A stretch of DNA of 64,000 nucleotides, taken from the NCBI RefSeq assembly GCF_024158745.1, contig NZ_JAMZAW010000013.1:1-64000 (forward strand), given 5' to 3'. Of the stretch, positions 34,368 to 42,695 are shown one piece after another. The notes below the pieces were generated by a model, which did no database searches, was not told where the DNA came from, and saw only the letters and a list, made by a program, of their open reading frames with translations. Numbering within the stretch: position 1 is the stretch's first letter; each line of letters starts with the position of its first letter. The position numbers were made by a program, and so were the translations under genes. This stretch comes from Paenibacillus tyrphae (GTDB taxonomy: Bacteria > Bacillota > Bacilli > Paenibacillales > NBRC-103111).

Positions 34368-35237
34368 ATGAACGAACAAGTTGGGTTGGCAAATACGTTC
34401 GAAGCACACCGGAATCACCTTCAAGCCGTGGCTTATCGATTGCTGGGATCGTTGAGTGAAGCGGAGGACGCCGTACAGGAGGCTTGGTTGCGTCTTAGTC
34501 GCGCGGATGGAAGAGGCATCGAGAACATGGGAGGATGGTTGACCACCGTTGTTTCACGTATTTGTCTGGATATGTTAAGATCGCGAAAATCTAGACGCGA
34601 AGAATCGATAGAAACTCACTTGCCCGATACTTTCACGAGCCAAGAAAATATCATCGACCCCGAACAAGAAGCCATATTGGCTGATTCTGTTGGTATTGCC
34701 CTGCTGGTCGTACTCGGTAATTTGAATCCTGCGGAACGCATCACGTTCGTGCTGCACGATGTCTTCTCCATGCCCTTCACTGAGATTGCTCCTATTGTAG
34801 GAAAATCGGAGAGCGCGACAAGACAACTTGCGAGCCGGGCACGCCGCCGGATTCGCGGGGAGAAAGCCATGCCGGACGCCGACTTGGATCGCCAGCGCGA
34901 CGTTGTTCAAGCTTTTCTCGCGGCGGCTCACTCAGGCGATTTCGATACTCTTGTAGCTGCGCTTGATCCGGACGTTATCCTTCACGACGATCGTCAAACC
35001 GGATCTTCAAGAGTAACGCGAGGAGCGGTCGCACTAGCGAAACAAGTTTCGGGACGTGCACAGAAAGCAGCACAACTAGCCCTCGTGAACGGACAAGTAG
35101 GAATTATAGCGGCTCCACGAGGCCGATTGCTCTATGTACTCAAATTTACAGTAAATCATGGAAAAATAACCGAAGTCGACCTGATCTCCGATCCCGAACG
35201 CGTAAGCCAGCTTGATCTGGCCGTGTTGGGCGATTGA
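34368..35237 (+). CDS. ECF41-group RNA polymerase sigma factor with SnoaL-like domain
   Basis: 289 residues, longer than standard ECF sigma factors. Region 2 (AYRLLGSLSEAEDAVQEAWL), region 4 (RITFVLHDVFSMPFTEIAPI ... SESATRQLASRARRR) and a C-terminal SnoaL/NTF2-like domain (VVQAFLAAAHSGDFDTLVAA ... DPDVILHDDRQT) define ECF41. In this group the fused domain, not a membrane anti-sigma factor, controls activity. A matching promoter faces the opposite strand at 34227-34254. Confidence 0.88.
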   Translation: MNEQVGLANTFEAHRNHLQAVAYRLLGSLSEAEDAVQEAWLRLSRADGRGIENMGGWLTTVVSRICLDMLRSRKSRREESIETHLPDTFTSQENIIDPEQEAILADSVGIALLVVLGNLNPAERITFVLHDVFSMPFTEIAPIVGKSESATRQLASRARRRIRGEKAMPDADLDRQRDVVQAFLAAAHSGDFDTLVAALDPDVILHDDRQTGSSRVTRGAVALAKQVSGRAQKAAQLALVNGQVGIIAAPRGRLLYVLKFTVNHGKITEVDLISDPERVSQLDLAVLGD

Positions 35238-35265
35238 GGTCTCGAATAGCAGGGCTTTATGACAC

Positions 35266-35307
35266 AAAAAAGCAGCTCTTATTTTTCATAAGAAGCTGCT
35301 TTATTTC
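35266..35307. terminator. Bidirectional terminator
   Basis: AAAAAAGCAGCTCTTAT pairs with ATAAGAAGCTGCTTTATTT between the converging sigma-factor and marR genes. Confidence 0.85.
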
Positions 35308-35856
35308 TTAATCTATAGAAAATCCATTGCCAAGGTCAATCGTTTGAGTTGGATTTTGGGCCTGGTCTCCCTTCAGCCCTTGGTTTAGATGATCGATCAT
35401 CTTCTGGGAAAACTTCAGCACCGCCTGCAGCTCCGTTTCCGAAAAGGAGTCCAAAATGCTTAAAAATCGGCGATCGATCTTTGCGTGCATCGCTTCGTGA
35501 GCTTCGAAAACGTGTCTGCCCTTGGACGTAAGACTGAAGTACACTTCTTTTTTGTTGTCGTTCAGTCGGCTTCGCTTGATGTATCCTTCCGCATGCAGCT
35601 TGGTGCTGATTTTCGTAATACTCGCTTTCGACAAATTCATCTTTTCGGCAATGGACGTGTTGTTAATCGGCTCGTGTTTGCCGATGCACTCGATGACGTG
35701 AATGCTGGTCAAATTGTTCGGAAACGCGGCAAGTCCCAGCAACCGCGCCTGATCGGCGAACTCGTCCAACTCGGTTTCGACCGTTTGCTCGATCAAATGA
35801 GAAAAATGGAGAAACTGACCGTAAATCAATTGCTTAAGTCCCCCGGAAGAATCCAT
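35308..35856 (-). CDS. MarR-family regulator
   Basis: 182 residues from ATG at 35856, with AAGGAAAGGG upstream. Winged helix: NNTSIAEKMNLSKASITKIS, then a wing with RLNDNKKEVYFSLTSKG. The N- and C-terminal helices form the dimer interface. It is divergent from the PPOX flavoprotein gene 560 bases away, which suggests control of that gene; TTGTT...AACAA words lie in both upstream regions. Ligand unknown. Confidence 0.8.
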   Translation of the reverse strand: MDSSGGLKQLIYGQFLHFSHLIEQTVETELDEFADQARLLGLAAFPNNLTSIHVIECIGKHEPINNTSIAEKMNLSKASITKISTKLHAEGYIKRSRLNDNKKEVYFSLTSKGRHVFEAHEAMHAKIDRRFLSILDSFSETELQAVLKFSQKMIDHLNQGLKGDQAQNPTQTIDLGNGFSID

Positions 35857-36287
35857 TACGCATCCCTTTCCTTCGAAGTTTTCCATTTTGATAGGTTTAC
35901 TCAAATAATATTTCACAACCGGTCATCATCTATTGCAGTAAACAGTCGAGAACGGCCACAACTCTTCTTTCTTGTCCAGCACACCGAGCCTTCGGCAATA
36001 TTCACGGTCAAACATCCATTCGTAGAATGAAACGTTTCTCCCCCTCGCGAAATGATTCTTGCGCTCCGTCATCGGTCTATCAAGACCACCCTAAAATTGT
36101 TAACTCATAAACAAAAATAACACAGTCGACAGTAACAATCAATAGCGGTATGTCAGTCTGTTCATCGTGTCCCATGCGCGGACGGCCGCACTCCCGCCCG
36201 GTCCTGAGAAACTACTTTTTACTGCAAGTGCTCTCATCTCTGCTTCCCCGTCTCCAACGAGGTTGATTATTACATTAAATGAAAAAA

Positions 36288-36331
36288 TTGACATAACGCA
36301 CCTTATTCATTTATTATTTACTTGTAAACAA
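36288..36331 (+). promoter_or_regulatory. Promoter with overlapping operator ahead of the PPOX gene
   Basis: TTGACA (36288-36293), 17 bases, TTATTA (36311-36316), then at once the interrupted palindrome TTTAC-TT-GTAAA with CAA beyond (36317-36331). A similar word, TTGTTAACTCATAAACAA, lies at 36097-36114 nearer marR. The rest of 35857-36413 shows no gene. Confidence 0.5.
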
Positions 36332-36413
36332 TCCTATATACATAACAGCATTCATGTCGTCAATTGTATGGATAAGCATCGTTTGAATACATGATGATCA
36401 AGGAGTGGTGGTA

Positions 36414-37442
36414 ATGGAATTATTCAATCCAAAAACCGCGATTGACACGGTCGAAGCACTTGAGGCGGTCGTAGGCGAGATTCCGCTTCTGATGACGTTA
36501 AAGGCAATCGACCATCTTGACGAAGGCGCAATACGTTGGATTGCCGCATCGCCATTTTTATTCGTCGGGTTCGGCGATGGCGAAAAGATCGGAATCACCT
36601 TAGGCGGTGGCGATTCCGGCTTTGCAACCGCCGATACGCACGAGCTTCGGGTGCCGGCCGCGATGCTCGACGACCCTACGCTAGCTAGACCCGGCACGGG
36701 TTTCGGTTCACTGTTCCTGCTTCCCGACACCGGGGAGACGATGCGCGTCAATGGTCGGGTCGTAGATGTCATCGACGGTGAGATTCGCATTCGCGTTGAG
36801 GAGTGCTTTGGTCATTGCGCAAAGGCGCTGATCCGCTCCGCTTTCTGGACGGCCACACCCGACGAAAGCTCGCCGCAGGACGCCGTTAATTTCGTTAGCG
36901 CCAGCCACTTTATGGCACTGGCGACAATCGATGCAAACAGCCGCGCCGACCTGAGTCCGAAGGGCGATCCATCCGACAAAATGGCGCGTGTTGAGAAAGG
37001 CTGCGTTTGGTTCGCCGATCGGCCTGGAAATCACCGCACTGACAGCTTCCATAACATCATCGCGCAGCCGCATGTCTCGGCATTGTTTTTAATCCCAGGA
37101 TCGGCCTATATTGCCCGCGTCTCGGGAACCGCCCGGATTACGACTGACGAGGCAATACGTGCAAGCTTCGTCGTTCAGGGCAAGACACCGGCGCTGGCTA
37201 TCGCCATCGAAAGCAACAATATCGAGTTGAGCCGGAGTCCCGCTCTCTTGCGTGCCAAGCTCTGGCCGGTGCCAGAGCCTACTCACGGTATCCAGCCCAC
37301 AAAGATATTCCTCGAGCATATGAAGATGAACAAGAACAAGAGTTTAGAAGCGAAACTCGCGAGCGAAGCCCTGTCGAAGCCCGGGTTTCAGGATCAGCTG
37401 GAGAAGGATCTGAAGAAGGAATACAAGGACAACCTCTACTAA
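36414..37442 (+). CDS. PPOX-class FMN-binding flavoprotein (pyridoxamine 5'-phosphate oxidase-related)
   Basis: 342 residues. Residues ~150-300 hold the split-barrel fold with SASHFMALATIDANSRADLSPKG, GCVWFADRPGNHRTDSFHNI and SALFLIPG, the pattern of the MSMEG_1061-type PPOX family. An N-terminal ~140-residue domain precedes it, and a lysine-rich tail follows. Such proteins bind FMN and often reduce or oxidise small molecules. ATG at 36414 follows AAGGAG. GC content and codon use appear higher than in the surrounding genes, hinting at transfer. Confidence 0.72.
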   Translation: MELFNPKTAIDTVEALEAVVGEIPLLMTLKAIDHLDEGAIRWIAASPFLFVGFGDGEKIGITLGGGDSGFATADTHELRVPAAMLDDPTLARPGTGFGSLFLLPDTGETMRVNGRVVDVIDGEIRIRVEECFGHCAKALIRSAFWTATPDESSPQDAVNFVSASHFMALATIDANSRADLSPKGDPSDKMARVEKGCVWFADRPGNHRTDSFHNIIAQPHVSALFLIPGSAYIARVSGTARITTDEAIRASFVVQGKTPALAIAIESNNIELSRSPALLRAKLWPVPEPTHGIQPTKIFLEHMKMNKNKSLEAKLASEALSKPGFQDQLEKDLKKEYKDNLY

Positions 37443-37545
37443 TCCGGCGGAAAGCGGTTATGGCCTTTCATTTGGGATTATTTTCTCTTGCGCTTCCATG
37501 ATGTTATAATGCATACGACAACGATGCGGAAAGGCCGTGATTGGC

Positions 37546-38301
37546 TTGTGTTTAATCTTGTTCGCTTACCGGATGCATCCCGTTTATCAACTCGTCCTGG
37601 CCGCAAACCGCGATGAGTTTTACGCACGTCCGACGGCGCCGATTCATCATTGGACGGATCACCCTCATGTGCTGGCCGGACGGGATTTGCTCCGGAACGG
37701 GACGTGGATGGGCGTGACGAACAGCGGACGATTCGCCGCTTTGACGAATTATCGCGATCCTGCGGAGCAAACCGAGGGTAAGCGATCCCGCGGACAGTTG
37801 GTCTCCAGCTATTTAGTCGGGAACGAATCGCCCCAGGCTTACGCGGAAAGCGCCGCCCGCGAACGGACAGAATATCCGGGCTATAACTTGTTGGTTGGCG
37901 ATCCCAACGAGCTGTATTATTATTCGAACATAGGTCATGAGATTCAAAAGCTCCAGCCCGGTGTTTACGGCGTAAGCAACCATCTGCTGGATACCGATTG
38001 GCCGAAGGTAACGAAAGGGAAGAAAGAGTTGGAAGCGCAGCTCAAGGACTTTCGTGAGGACCGTGTCGGTGCATTGTTTGAACTGCTTGAGGACGCGGAG
38101 TCGGCACCGGACGATGCGCTGCCTGCCACCGGCGTGCCGCTGCAGTGGGAGCGTCTCCTCTCTTCGATCTACATTCGAAGCGATCATTATGGAACGAGAA
38201 GCTCTACGATTTTGTTGATGACTGACAATAAGCTTCACTATATCGAACGAACACGTTCCGGCGAACGCATCCAAGACCGCAGACATTCGATTACGTTCTA
38301 A
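37546..38301 (+). CDS. NRDE/TANGO2-family protein
   Basis: 251 residues. TANGO2-family proteins begin MCLILFAY and carry an AANRDEFY motif; both are present at the N-terminus, the first with TTG as start (37546). Further family blocks are WMGVTNSGRFAALTNYRDP and YGVSNHLLDTDWPKV. The fold is that of N-terminal nucleophile hydrolases with Cys2 as nucleophile; cellular role in bacteria is unsettled. AAAGG lies upstream and an extended -10 box TGTTATAAT at 37502-37510. A strong terminator follows. Confidence 0.85.
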   Translation: MCLILFAYRMHPVYQLVLAANRDEFYARPTAPIHHWTDHPHVLAGRDLLRNGTWMGVTNSGRFAALTNYRDPAEQTEGKRSRGQLVSSYLVGNESPQAYAESAARERTEYPGYNLLVGDPNELYYYSNIGHEIQKLQPGVYGVSNHLLDTDWPKVTKGKKELEAQLKDFREDRVGALFELLEDAESAPDDALPATGVPLQWERLLSSIYIRSDHYGTRSSTILLMTDNKLHYIERTRSGERIQDRRHSITF

Positions 38302-38309
38302 TCGCCACA

Positions 38310-38338
38310 AAGCCTCTCGAGACGATCTCGAGAGGCTT
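38310..38338 (+). terminator. Perfect terminator hairpin
   Basis: AAGCCTCTCGAGA and TCTCGAGAGGCTT pair perfectly around CGA, followed by TCCTTT. Confidence 0.75.
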
Positions 38339-38482
38339 CCTTTGCTTGCACTGTTCGGCCGTGCCACGGCGCATTATTGAGCGGAATGACTTCCGCTTGA
38401 GCCCAGGTGACGGGGGAGAAAAGATTGCATCGTCGCTTTCCCTCAATCGTTCAAGGAAATGCTGGCCGATTAAAACGGCGGA

Positions 38483-38577
38483 GTTTCAATTCCTCATAGG
38501 TATGTTCAAAACACTCGTCGTATATCGCAAGAGGAGACTCATGCTGAGTTTCAATTCCTCATAGGTATGTTCAAAAC
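38483..38577 (-). CRISPR. CRISPR array E, two repeats
   Basis: Repeats at 38483-38512 and 38548-38577, one 35-nt spacer. Both differ from the others by a single base (GTATG instead of GTACG on the plus strand). It lies 22 kb from the nearest other array but has a full leader. Confidence 0.93.
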
Positions 38578-38762
38578 CCATTAAAATCCCGCCAATAAGT
38601 CATTTCTACATATTCAAGAATTACGTATCGAGTCCAGCAAACACCTTAATCCCTTTTGCCACGCAGCTATCCTTGTCGTCGATCCCTCGGCTTTTTTGCA
38701 TGATTGGGGGTCGACGACAAACAGCGTAGTTAAATTATAAGCCTTTGTCCACCTTTTTCCAA
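38578..38762 (-). promoter_or_regulatory. Leader of array E
   Basis: Minus-strand TTGGAA (38762-38757), 17 bases, TATAAT (38739-38734). The conserved inverted repeat lies at 38673-38720 with TTGTCGTCGA arms. It is closest to leader A. Confidence 0.8.
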
Positions 38763-38858
38763 CCCATAGTCACCTAAATTTAATGTACAATCGTTACAAA
38801 CGTGCCACGCACTTCTACCTTACCACAAACTTCAAATACTTCGTATCTTTTTTAATAC

Positions 38859-38919
38859 TTGAACAATACCAAAAATAGGAGTAAAATCATGACCAAAGTC
38901 ATTTTATGACTGCAGTCAT
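38859..38919 (+). promoter_or_regulatory. Promoter followed by two tandem palindromic operators
   Basis: TTGAAC (38859-38864), 17 bases, TAAAAT (38882-38887). Directly after come ATGACCAAAGTCAT (38889-38902) and the perfect palindrome ATGACTGCAGTCAT (38906-38919), which share ATGAC/GTCAT arms, with centres 17 bases apart. They are likely autorepression sites of the TetR that starts at 38949. Confidence 0.75.
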
Positions 38920-38948
38920 TTTTTTTCAAAAGGCGGTGACCCTCCCCC

Positions 38949-39554
38949 ATGCTTAGAGCATCCCGAAAGCAAGAACTGAAAGAACGCATTTTCACACAGT
39001 CCATAAAGCTGTTTAAAGAGAAGGGCTTCGACAACGTAACGGTCGAGGAAATTACGCAAGCCTGCGGGATTGCAAAAGGAACGTTCTATAATTACTTTCC
39101 GAAGAAAGAAGCCGTGCTGCTCCATCTTGCCGTATCCCAGCTCGAATCCGTCCATGAAACCATCCAAAACAACAAAAACATGCCGGATCTGAGGCAACAA
39201 CTGCTGCACCTCTTCAGCAATTTGTTTCATCAATACGCCGAACAACCGGACATGGTCAGACTGGTCGTATCGGAAATGATGCGCGCCGACATGTTCATCA
39301 ATGCCGAGATGAGAATCATTGAAAGGTTCAGGCAAGCACTCGCCGCACTCATTGAAGATGCAAAAGGCAAAGGGCAGCTCACGACGCAAGCGGCCAGCGA
39401 AGATATCGCGGCGGTGTTGACCGGCGTTTATTTCAACTCGCTAATGATCTGGCTTTCGGCAGGTACCGATGTGATACAAATCGAGACGCTATTCCAGCGA
39501 CATTTCGATATCGTGTGGGAAGGCATCTGTTCGGGAGGAGTTGTAGAACAATGA
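38949..39554 (+). CDS. TetR-family regulator
   Basis: 201 residues with the TetR helix-turn-helix VTVEEITQACGIAKGTFYNY followed by FPKKEAVL. It overlaps the next gene by 4 bases. Two tandem ATGAC palindromes at its promoter suggest tight autorepression of the two-gene unit. The ligand cannot be told from sequence. Confidence 0.85.
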   Translation: MLRASRKQELKERIFTQSIKLFKEKGFDNVTVEEITQACGIAKGTFYNYFPKKEAVLLHLAVSQLESVHETIQNNKNMPDLRQQLLHLFSNLFHQYAEQPDMVRLVVSEMMRADMFINAEMRIIERFRQALAALIEDAKGKGQLTTQAASEDIAAVLTGVYFNSLMIWLSAGTDVIQIETLFQRHFDIVWEGICSGGVVEQ

Positions 39555-39976
39555 TAGCCATCATCGTCATCTCTGCCCTGCTGCTTATCGGCATTAGCGG
39601 TCTCCACGTTTATTGGGCCTTCGGCGGTACCTGGGGTTCGAGCGGCGTGATACCGGAAACCAAAGCACAGCAGCCCGCTTTCGTCCCGGGTAAGGCCGGA
39701 ACACTTGCCGTCGCTTTTCTGTTGATTGCGGCATCCGTGCTGCTATTGATGGAAGCAGGAATCATTAAAGCATTTTCCGGCTTTTTTGTCGTTACTTGGG
39801 GCTGCTGGGTATGCGCGATCGTATTCGGACTGCGAGCCATCGGCGACTTCCGATACGTGGGCTTAACAAAACGGTTACGAGGAACGCGCTTCGCCACCTT
39901 GGATAGTTATTTGTTTACGCCTCTATGTTTGTGGCTTTGTTTTGCTTTTATATTGGCGACCCGAATAGGAGGGTAA
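39551..39976 (+). CDS. DUF3995-family small membrane protein
   Basis: 141 residues with four predicted membrane helices and the start IAIIVISALLLIGISGLHVY followed by WAFGG, a pattern of DUF3995 proteins. Function is unknown. The start overlaps the tetR stop (ATGA), with GGAGGAG upstream, so both are made together and the membrane protein is probably the regulated output, perhaps against a lipophilic compound. Confidence 0.75.
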   Translation: MIAIIVISALLLIGISGLHVYWAFGGTWGSSGVIPETKAQQPAFVPGKAGTLAVAFLLIAASVLLLMEAGIIKAFSGFFVVTWGCWVCAIVFGLRAIGDFRYVGLTKRLRGTRFATLDSYLFTPLCLWLCFAFILATRIGG

Positions 39977-40032
39977 ATTCCAGGGGATTGAGGAGGGTTT
40001 TTGGGCGTTCGGGATTCAGGCTGGCACCGGAA

Positions 40033-40629
40033 TCACGATTGCGCAGAAGGTGCTCGGTCTATTGGAATTTGCCCAACATGGCCGAGAACAAACGCCGCTC
40101 TCTGGTCAACCGATAATTTGGGTACGACTATTAATTCATAATCCAACTGCTTGTACGTTTCAAACAGAATGTGATACGTGGCCAGCGCCTCTTCAAAATC
40201 CTGTACTCTTTCGCTGTCCGTTTGGTAGATTTCTTTCCAAGGCGGCAAAATAAACACTTGCTTGTTGTATCTGTACTTCCGAACTGCCGATTCAAGCCTC
40301 TCTGAAAAAGGTGCATGGATTAAACTAGAGTATGTCAACGTATCAGGGATGCCTCTGTCAAAAAACAACAAGTACCCCATTCGATTGGACAATGCTGTAT
40401 GGTAGCTTTCGATCGATCTATCCAGCATGAGGTCGCGATACTTGATTGCATTTTTCCAAGGCAAGGCATCCCCGTCGGAAGATACCTCCGCTTGAATGAT
40501 TTCTCTGGCGACTTCCGAAACATACGGATATCCGCTTCTCTGTAGTTCATTCAGCAGGGTGGTTTTACCTGCACCAGGCCCGCCGGTGATTACAATAAAA
40601 TCATTCCTGAACAATGCATGGTCCGTCAT
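40033..40629 (-). CDS. AAA_28-type ATP-binding protein
   Basis: 198 residues with Walker A GGPGAGKTT near the N-terminus, and a Walker B-like LLFFDRG followed by PDTLTYSSL. The NFxTREL/EVAREII segment fits the AAA_28 (NadR/Ttd14-like) group of small P-loop proteins, some of which are nucleoside or cofactor kinases. Substrate unknown. The GNAT gene lies 25 bases upstream on the same strand, so they are probably cotranscribed. Confidence 0.75.
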   Translation of the reverse strand: MTDHALFRNDFIVITGGPGAGKTTLLNELQRSGYPYVSEVAREIIQAEVSSDGDALPWKNAIKYRDLMLDRSIESYHTALSNRMGYLLFFDRGIPDTLTYSSLIHAPFSERLESAVRKYRYNKQVFILPPWKEIYQTDSERVQDFEEALATYHILFETYKQLDYELIVVPKLSVDQRAAFVLGHVGQIPIDRAPSAQS

Positions 40630-40653
40630 TTTTTAGTTCTCCCATCAAGTGAA

Positions 40654-41079
40654 CTATAGTTTTTTTTGAAGAAAGATCTCATCATCTTTAACATAACCGC
40701 AGCGTTCATAGGTTCTGATAGCCGGGTCGTTATCGCTGCCCGTTAAAATTTTGATATTCTTCACCCCGCGCTCTGCCAGCTTGTCTTCCAGCAAGGCAAT
40801 TATGGAAGCGGCAAGTCCCTTTCTCCGGGCTGCCTGCTCGATATACATTTCGGTGACTTCTCCTTGCCCTTCCCGATAGCAAAACGACTTGTAGCTTTGA
40901 GCGCAAGCAAAGCCCACGACTTTTCCGTCCATGGTTGCCACAACAATCAATTCACTGCTTCGATTCATACTCTCGATGATTTCCGACGCAGGCAACAGCT
41001 CCCCGCCGTTAAAAGCTTGGTTCAATCTTGCAAGGTCTGCCGCATCATCGGCTGTAGCCATTCTTACTTCCGTCGTCAT
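40654..41079 (-). CDS. GNAT-family N-acetyltransferase
   Basis: 141 residues from ATG at 41079 behind AAGGAG. The fold shows the acetyl-CoA pyrophosphate loop in EQAARRKGLAASIIALLE (Q/RxxGxG/A pattern) and the C-terminal DNDPAIRTYERCGYVK typical of GNAT enzymes of the aminoglycoside-acetyltransferase-like branch. Substrate unknown. Confidence 0.85.
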   Translation of the reverse strand: MTTEVRMATADDAADLARLNQAFNGGELLPASEIIESMNRSSELIVVATMDGKVVGFACAQSYKSFCYREGQGEVTEMYIEQAARRKGLAASIIALLEDKLAERGVKNIKILTGSDNDPAIRTYERCGYVKDDEIFLQKKL

Positions 41080-41181
41080 CCGCTCAGCTCCTTCTATATT
41101 TCCCATTTCTTCAGGGGCTTCCTCCGTAAAAGTTAATTTTTTTAAATGATAACATGCGGTTGTAAGTCTACGGAACGATTC

Positions 41182-42567
41182 TCACGCTTCCTTAATTTCT
41201 TCCTTCGCTGCCCCTTTGCGAATCGCGTAGGCGCTGTAAAGCAGCAGCATCCAAACGGGACCAATGATCAGAGATACTCTCATGTCCGGCATGAAAGCCA
41301 TCAATACGATGATCATGGCCATGAAAGCGAGGCAGATGTAGGATGAGACCGGATGCAGCGGCAGCTTGAACTTAAGCTTTGCAATTTCTTCGCGGCTTCT
41401 GGCTTTTCTGAACTTGAGCTGGGTAATCAAAATCATGGTCCAGTTCAGGATGCCGGCAAAGGTGGCAATCGAAATAAGGTATACGAACACCTTTCCGGGA
41501 ACCAGGTAGTTCATCGCTACGGTAACGAGCGTCAGCGCGGAAGACACGAGAATGCCCGCTGTGGGAGTGCCCGATTTGCCGACCTTGGCGAAAATCTTGG
41601 GTGCATTCCCTTGCAGCGCAAGTCCGTGCAGCATCCGCCCGTTGCTGTAAAGACTGCTGTTATAGGCGGAAAGCGCGGCCGTTAATACCACCACATTCAG
41701 AATGCCCGCCGCTGCCGGTATGCCCATCTTCGAGAATATTTCCACGAAAGGACTTCCCGTTTGCTCCAGTTGATTCCATGGAAACAGCGTCAGCATGACG
41801 GCCAACGCTCCAATGTAGAAGATCAAAATCCTCCAAACCACCTGATTGATAGCCTTGGGGATCGTTTTGGACGGATTTGCCGCTTCTCCCGCGGTGATCC
41901 CGATCAGCTCAACCCCTCCGAAGGAGAACATGACAATAACCAGAGAGAGTAAAAGTCCGGTAATGCCATTCGGAAAGAAGCCCCCATGAACCCAGAGATT
42001 GCTGAAGCCTGTAGCTTGACCATGATTGCCGATGCCAAAGAAAATGATCAGTATGCCCAATACAATCATGGATATGATTGCAGCCACCTTGATAATGGCA
42101 AACCAGAATTCAAATTCGCCGTAGAGCTTTACGTTAATCAAATTGATCGCCGTGATGACAACAAGAAAAATCAAGGACGATACCCAGGTTGGCACCCCCG
42201 GGAACCAGAAATTCACGTAGATTCCCACAACCGACAGTTCGGCCATACTGACAACGATATAGTTGAACCAGTAATTCCATCCCGAGAGAAAGCCAGGGAA
42301 TTCTCCCCAGTTCTGATAGGCGTATTGGCTGAACGAGCCGGAAACAGGATGATCCGCGGACATTTCGCCGAGTGCCCTCATGATGAAAAATATGACAAGG
42401 CCGCCGATCAGGTACGATAACGTAATGGCGGGCCCTACAAGCTTAATGGTGGTTGCCGAACCATAAAACAACCCCGTACCGATAGCTCCACCCAAAGCGA
42501 TCATCTGAATATGACGATTATTCAAGCCGCGACGAAGCTCTTGCTGTTCATTTGTGTTCGTGACCAT
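41182..42567 (-). CDS. Amino-acid permease (APC superfamily), likely tryptophan importer
   Basis: 461 residues, about 12 membrane helices. The N-terminal signature RHIQMIALGGAIGTGLFYGS marks the amino-acid transporter (AAT) group of the APC superfamily, and GGVELIGITAGEAANPSKTI is the conserved substrate-site segment. ATG at 42567 follows GGGAGG. It lies 128 bases after tnaA on the same strand, with a hairpin between, so it probably brings in tryptophan or a related amino acid for the lyase. Confidence 0.85.
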   Translation of the reverse strand: MVTNTNEQQELRRGLNNRHIQMIALGGAIGTGLFYGSATTIKLVGPAITLSYLIGGLVIFFIMRALGEMSADHPVSGSFSQYAYQNWGEFPGFLSGWNYWFNYIVVSMAELSVVGIYVNFWFPGVPTWVSSLIFLVVITAINLINVKLYGEFEFWFAIIKVAAIISMIVLGILIIFFGIGNHGQATGFSNLWVHGGFFPNGITGLLLSLVIVMFSFGGVELIGITAGEAANPSKTIPKAINQVVWRILIFYIGALAVMLTLFPWNQLEQTGSPFVEIFSKMGIPAAAGILNVVVLTAALSAYNSSLYSNGRMLHGLALQGNAPKIFAKVGKSGTPTAGILVSSALTLVTVAMNYLVPGKVFVYLISIATFAGILNWTMILITQLKFRKARSREEIAKLKFKLPLHPVSSYICLAFMAMIIVLMAFMPDMRVSLIIGPVWMLLLYSAYAIRKGAAKEEIKEA

Positions 42568-42648
42568 TCGGAAATACCTCCCACGAGAAATGAATGTTTT
42601 CGTTGTGAGGGCTTTCAATTTTGAGTGTTCCATAGCCGGCATTATCAT

Positions 42649-42679
42649 CCCGGATGAGGCAGGCTGTGCCTCACCCGGG
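42649..42679 (-). other. Intercistronic hairpin between tnaA and permease
   Basis: CCCGGATGAGGCA pairs with TGCCTCACCCGGG. On the minus strand no T run follows, so it is more likely a processing or stabilising hairpin than a terminator. Confidence 0.55.
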
Positions 42680-42695
42680 TATTTTGTCCCTCTTA

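Noticed and set aside
1655..38547. Nearly all spacers are free of stops in at least one plus-strand frame, as if chosen to target mRNA sense strands
   Set aside because: A random 36-nt piece has roughly a 90% chance of an open frame among three, so the pattern carries no weight without protospacer matches.
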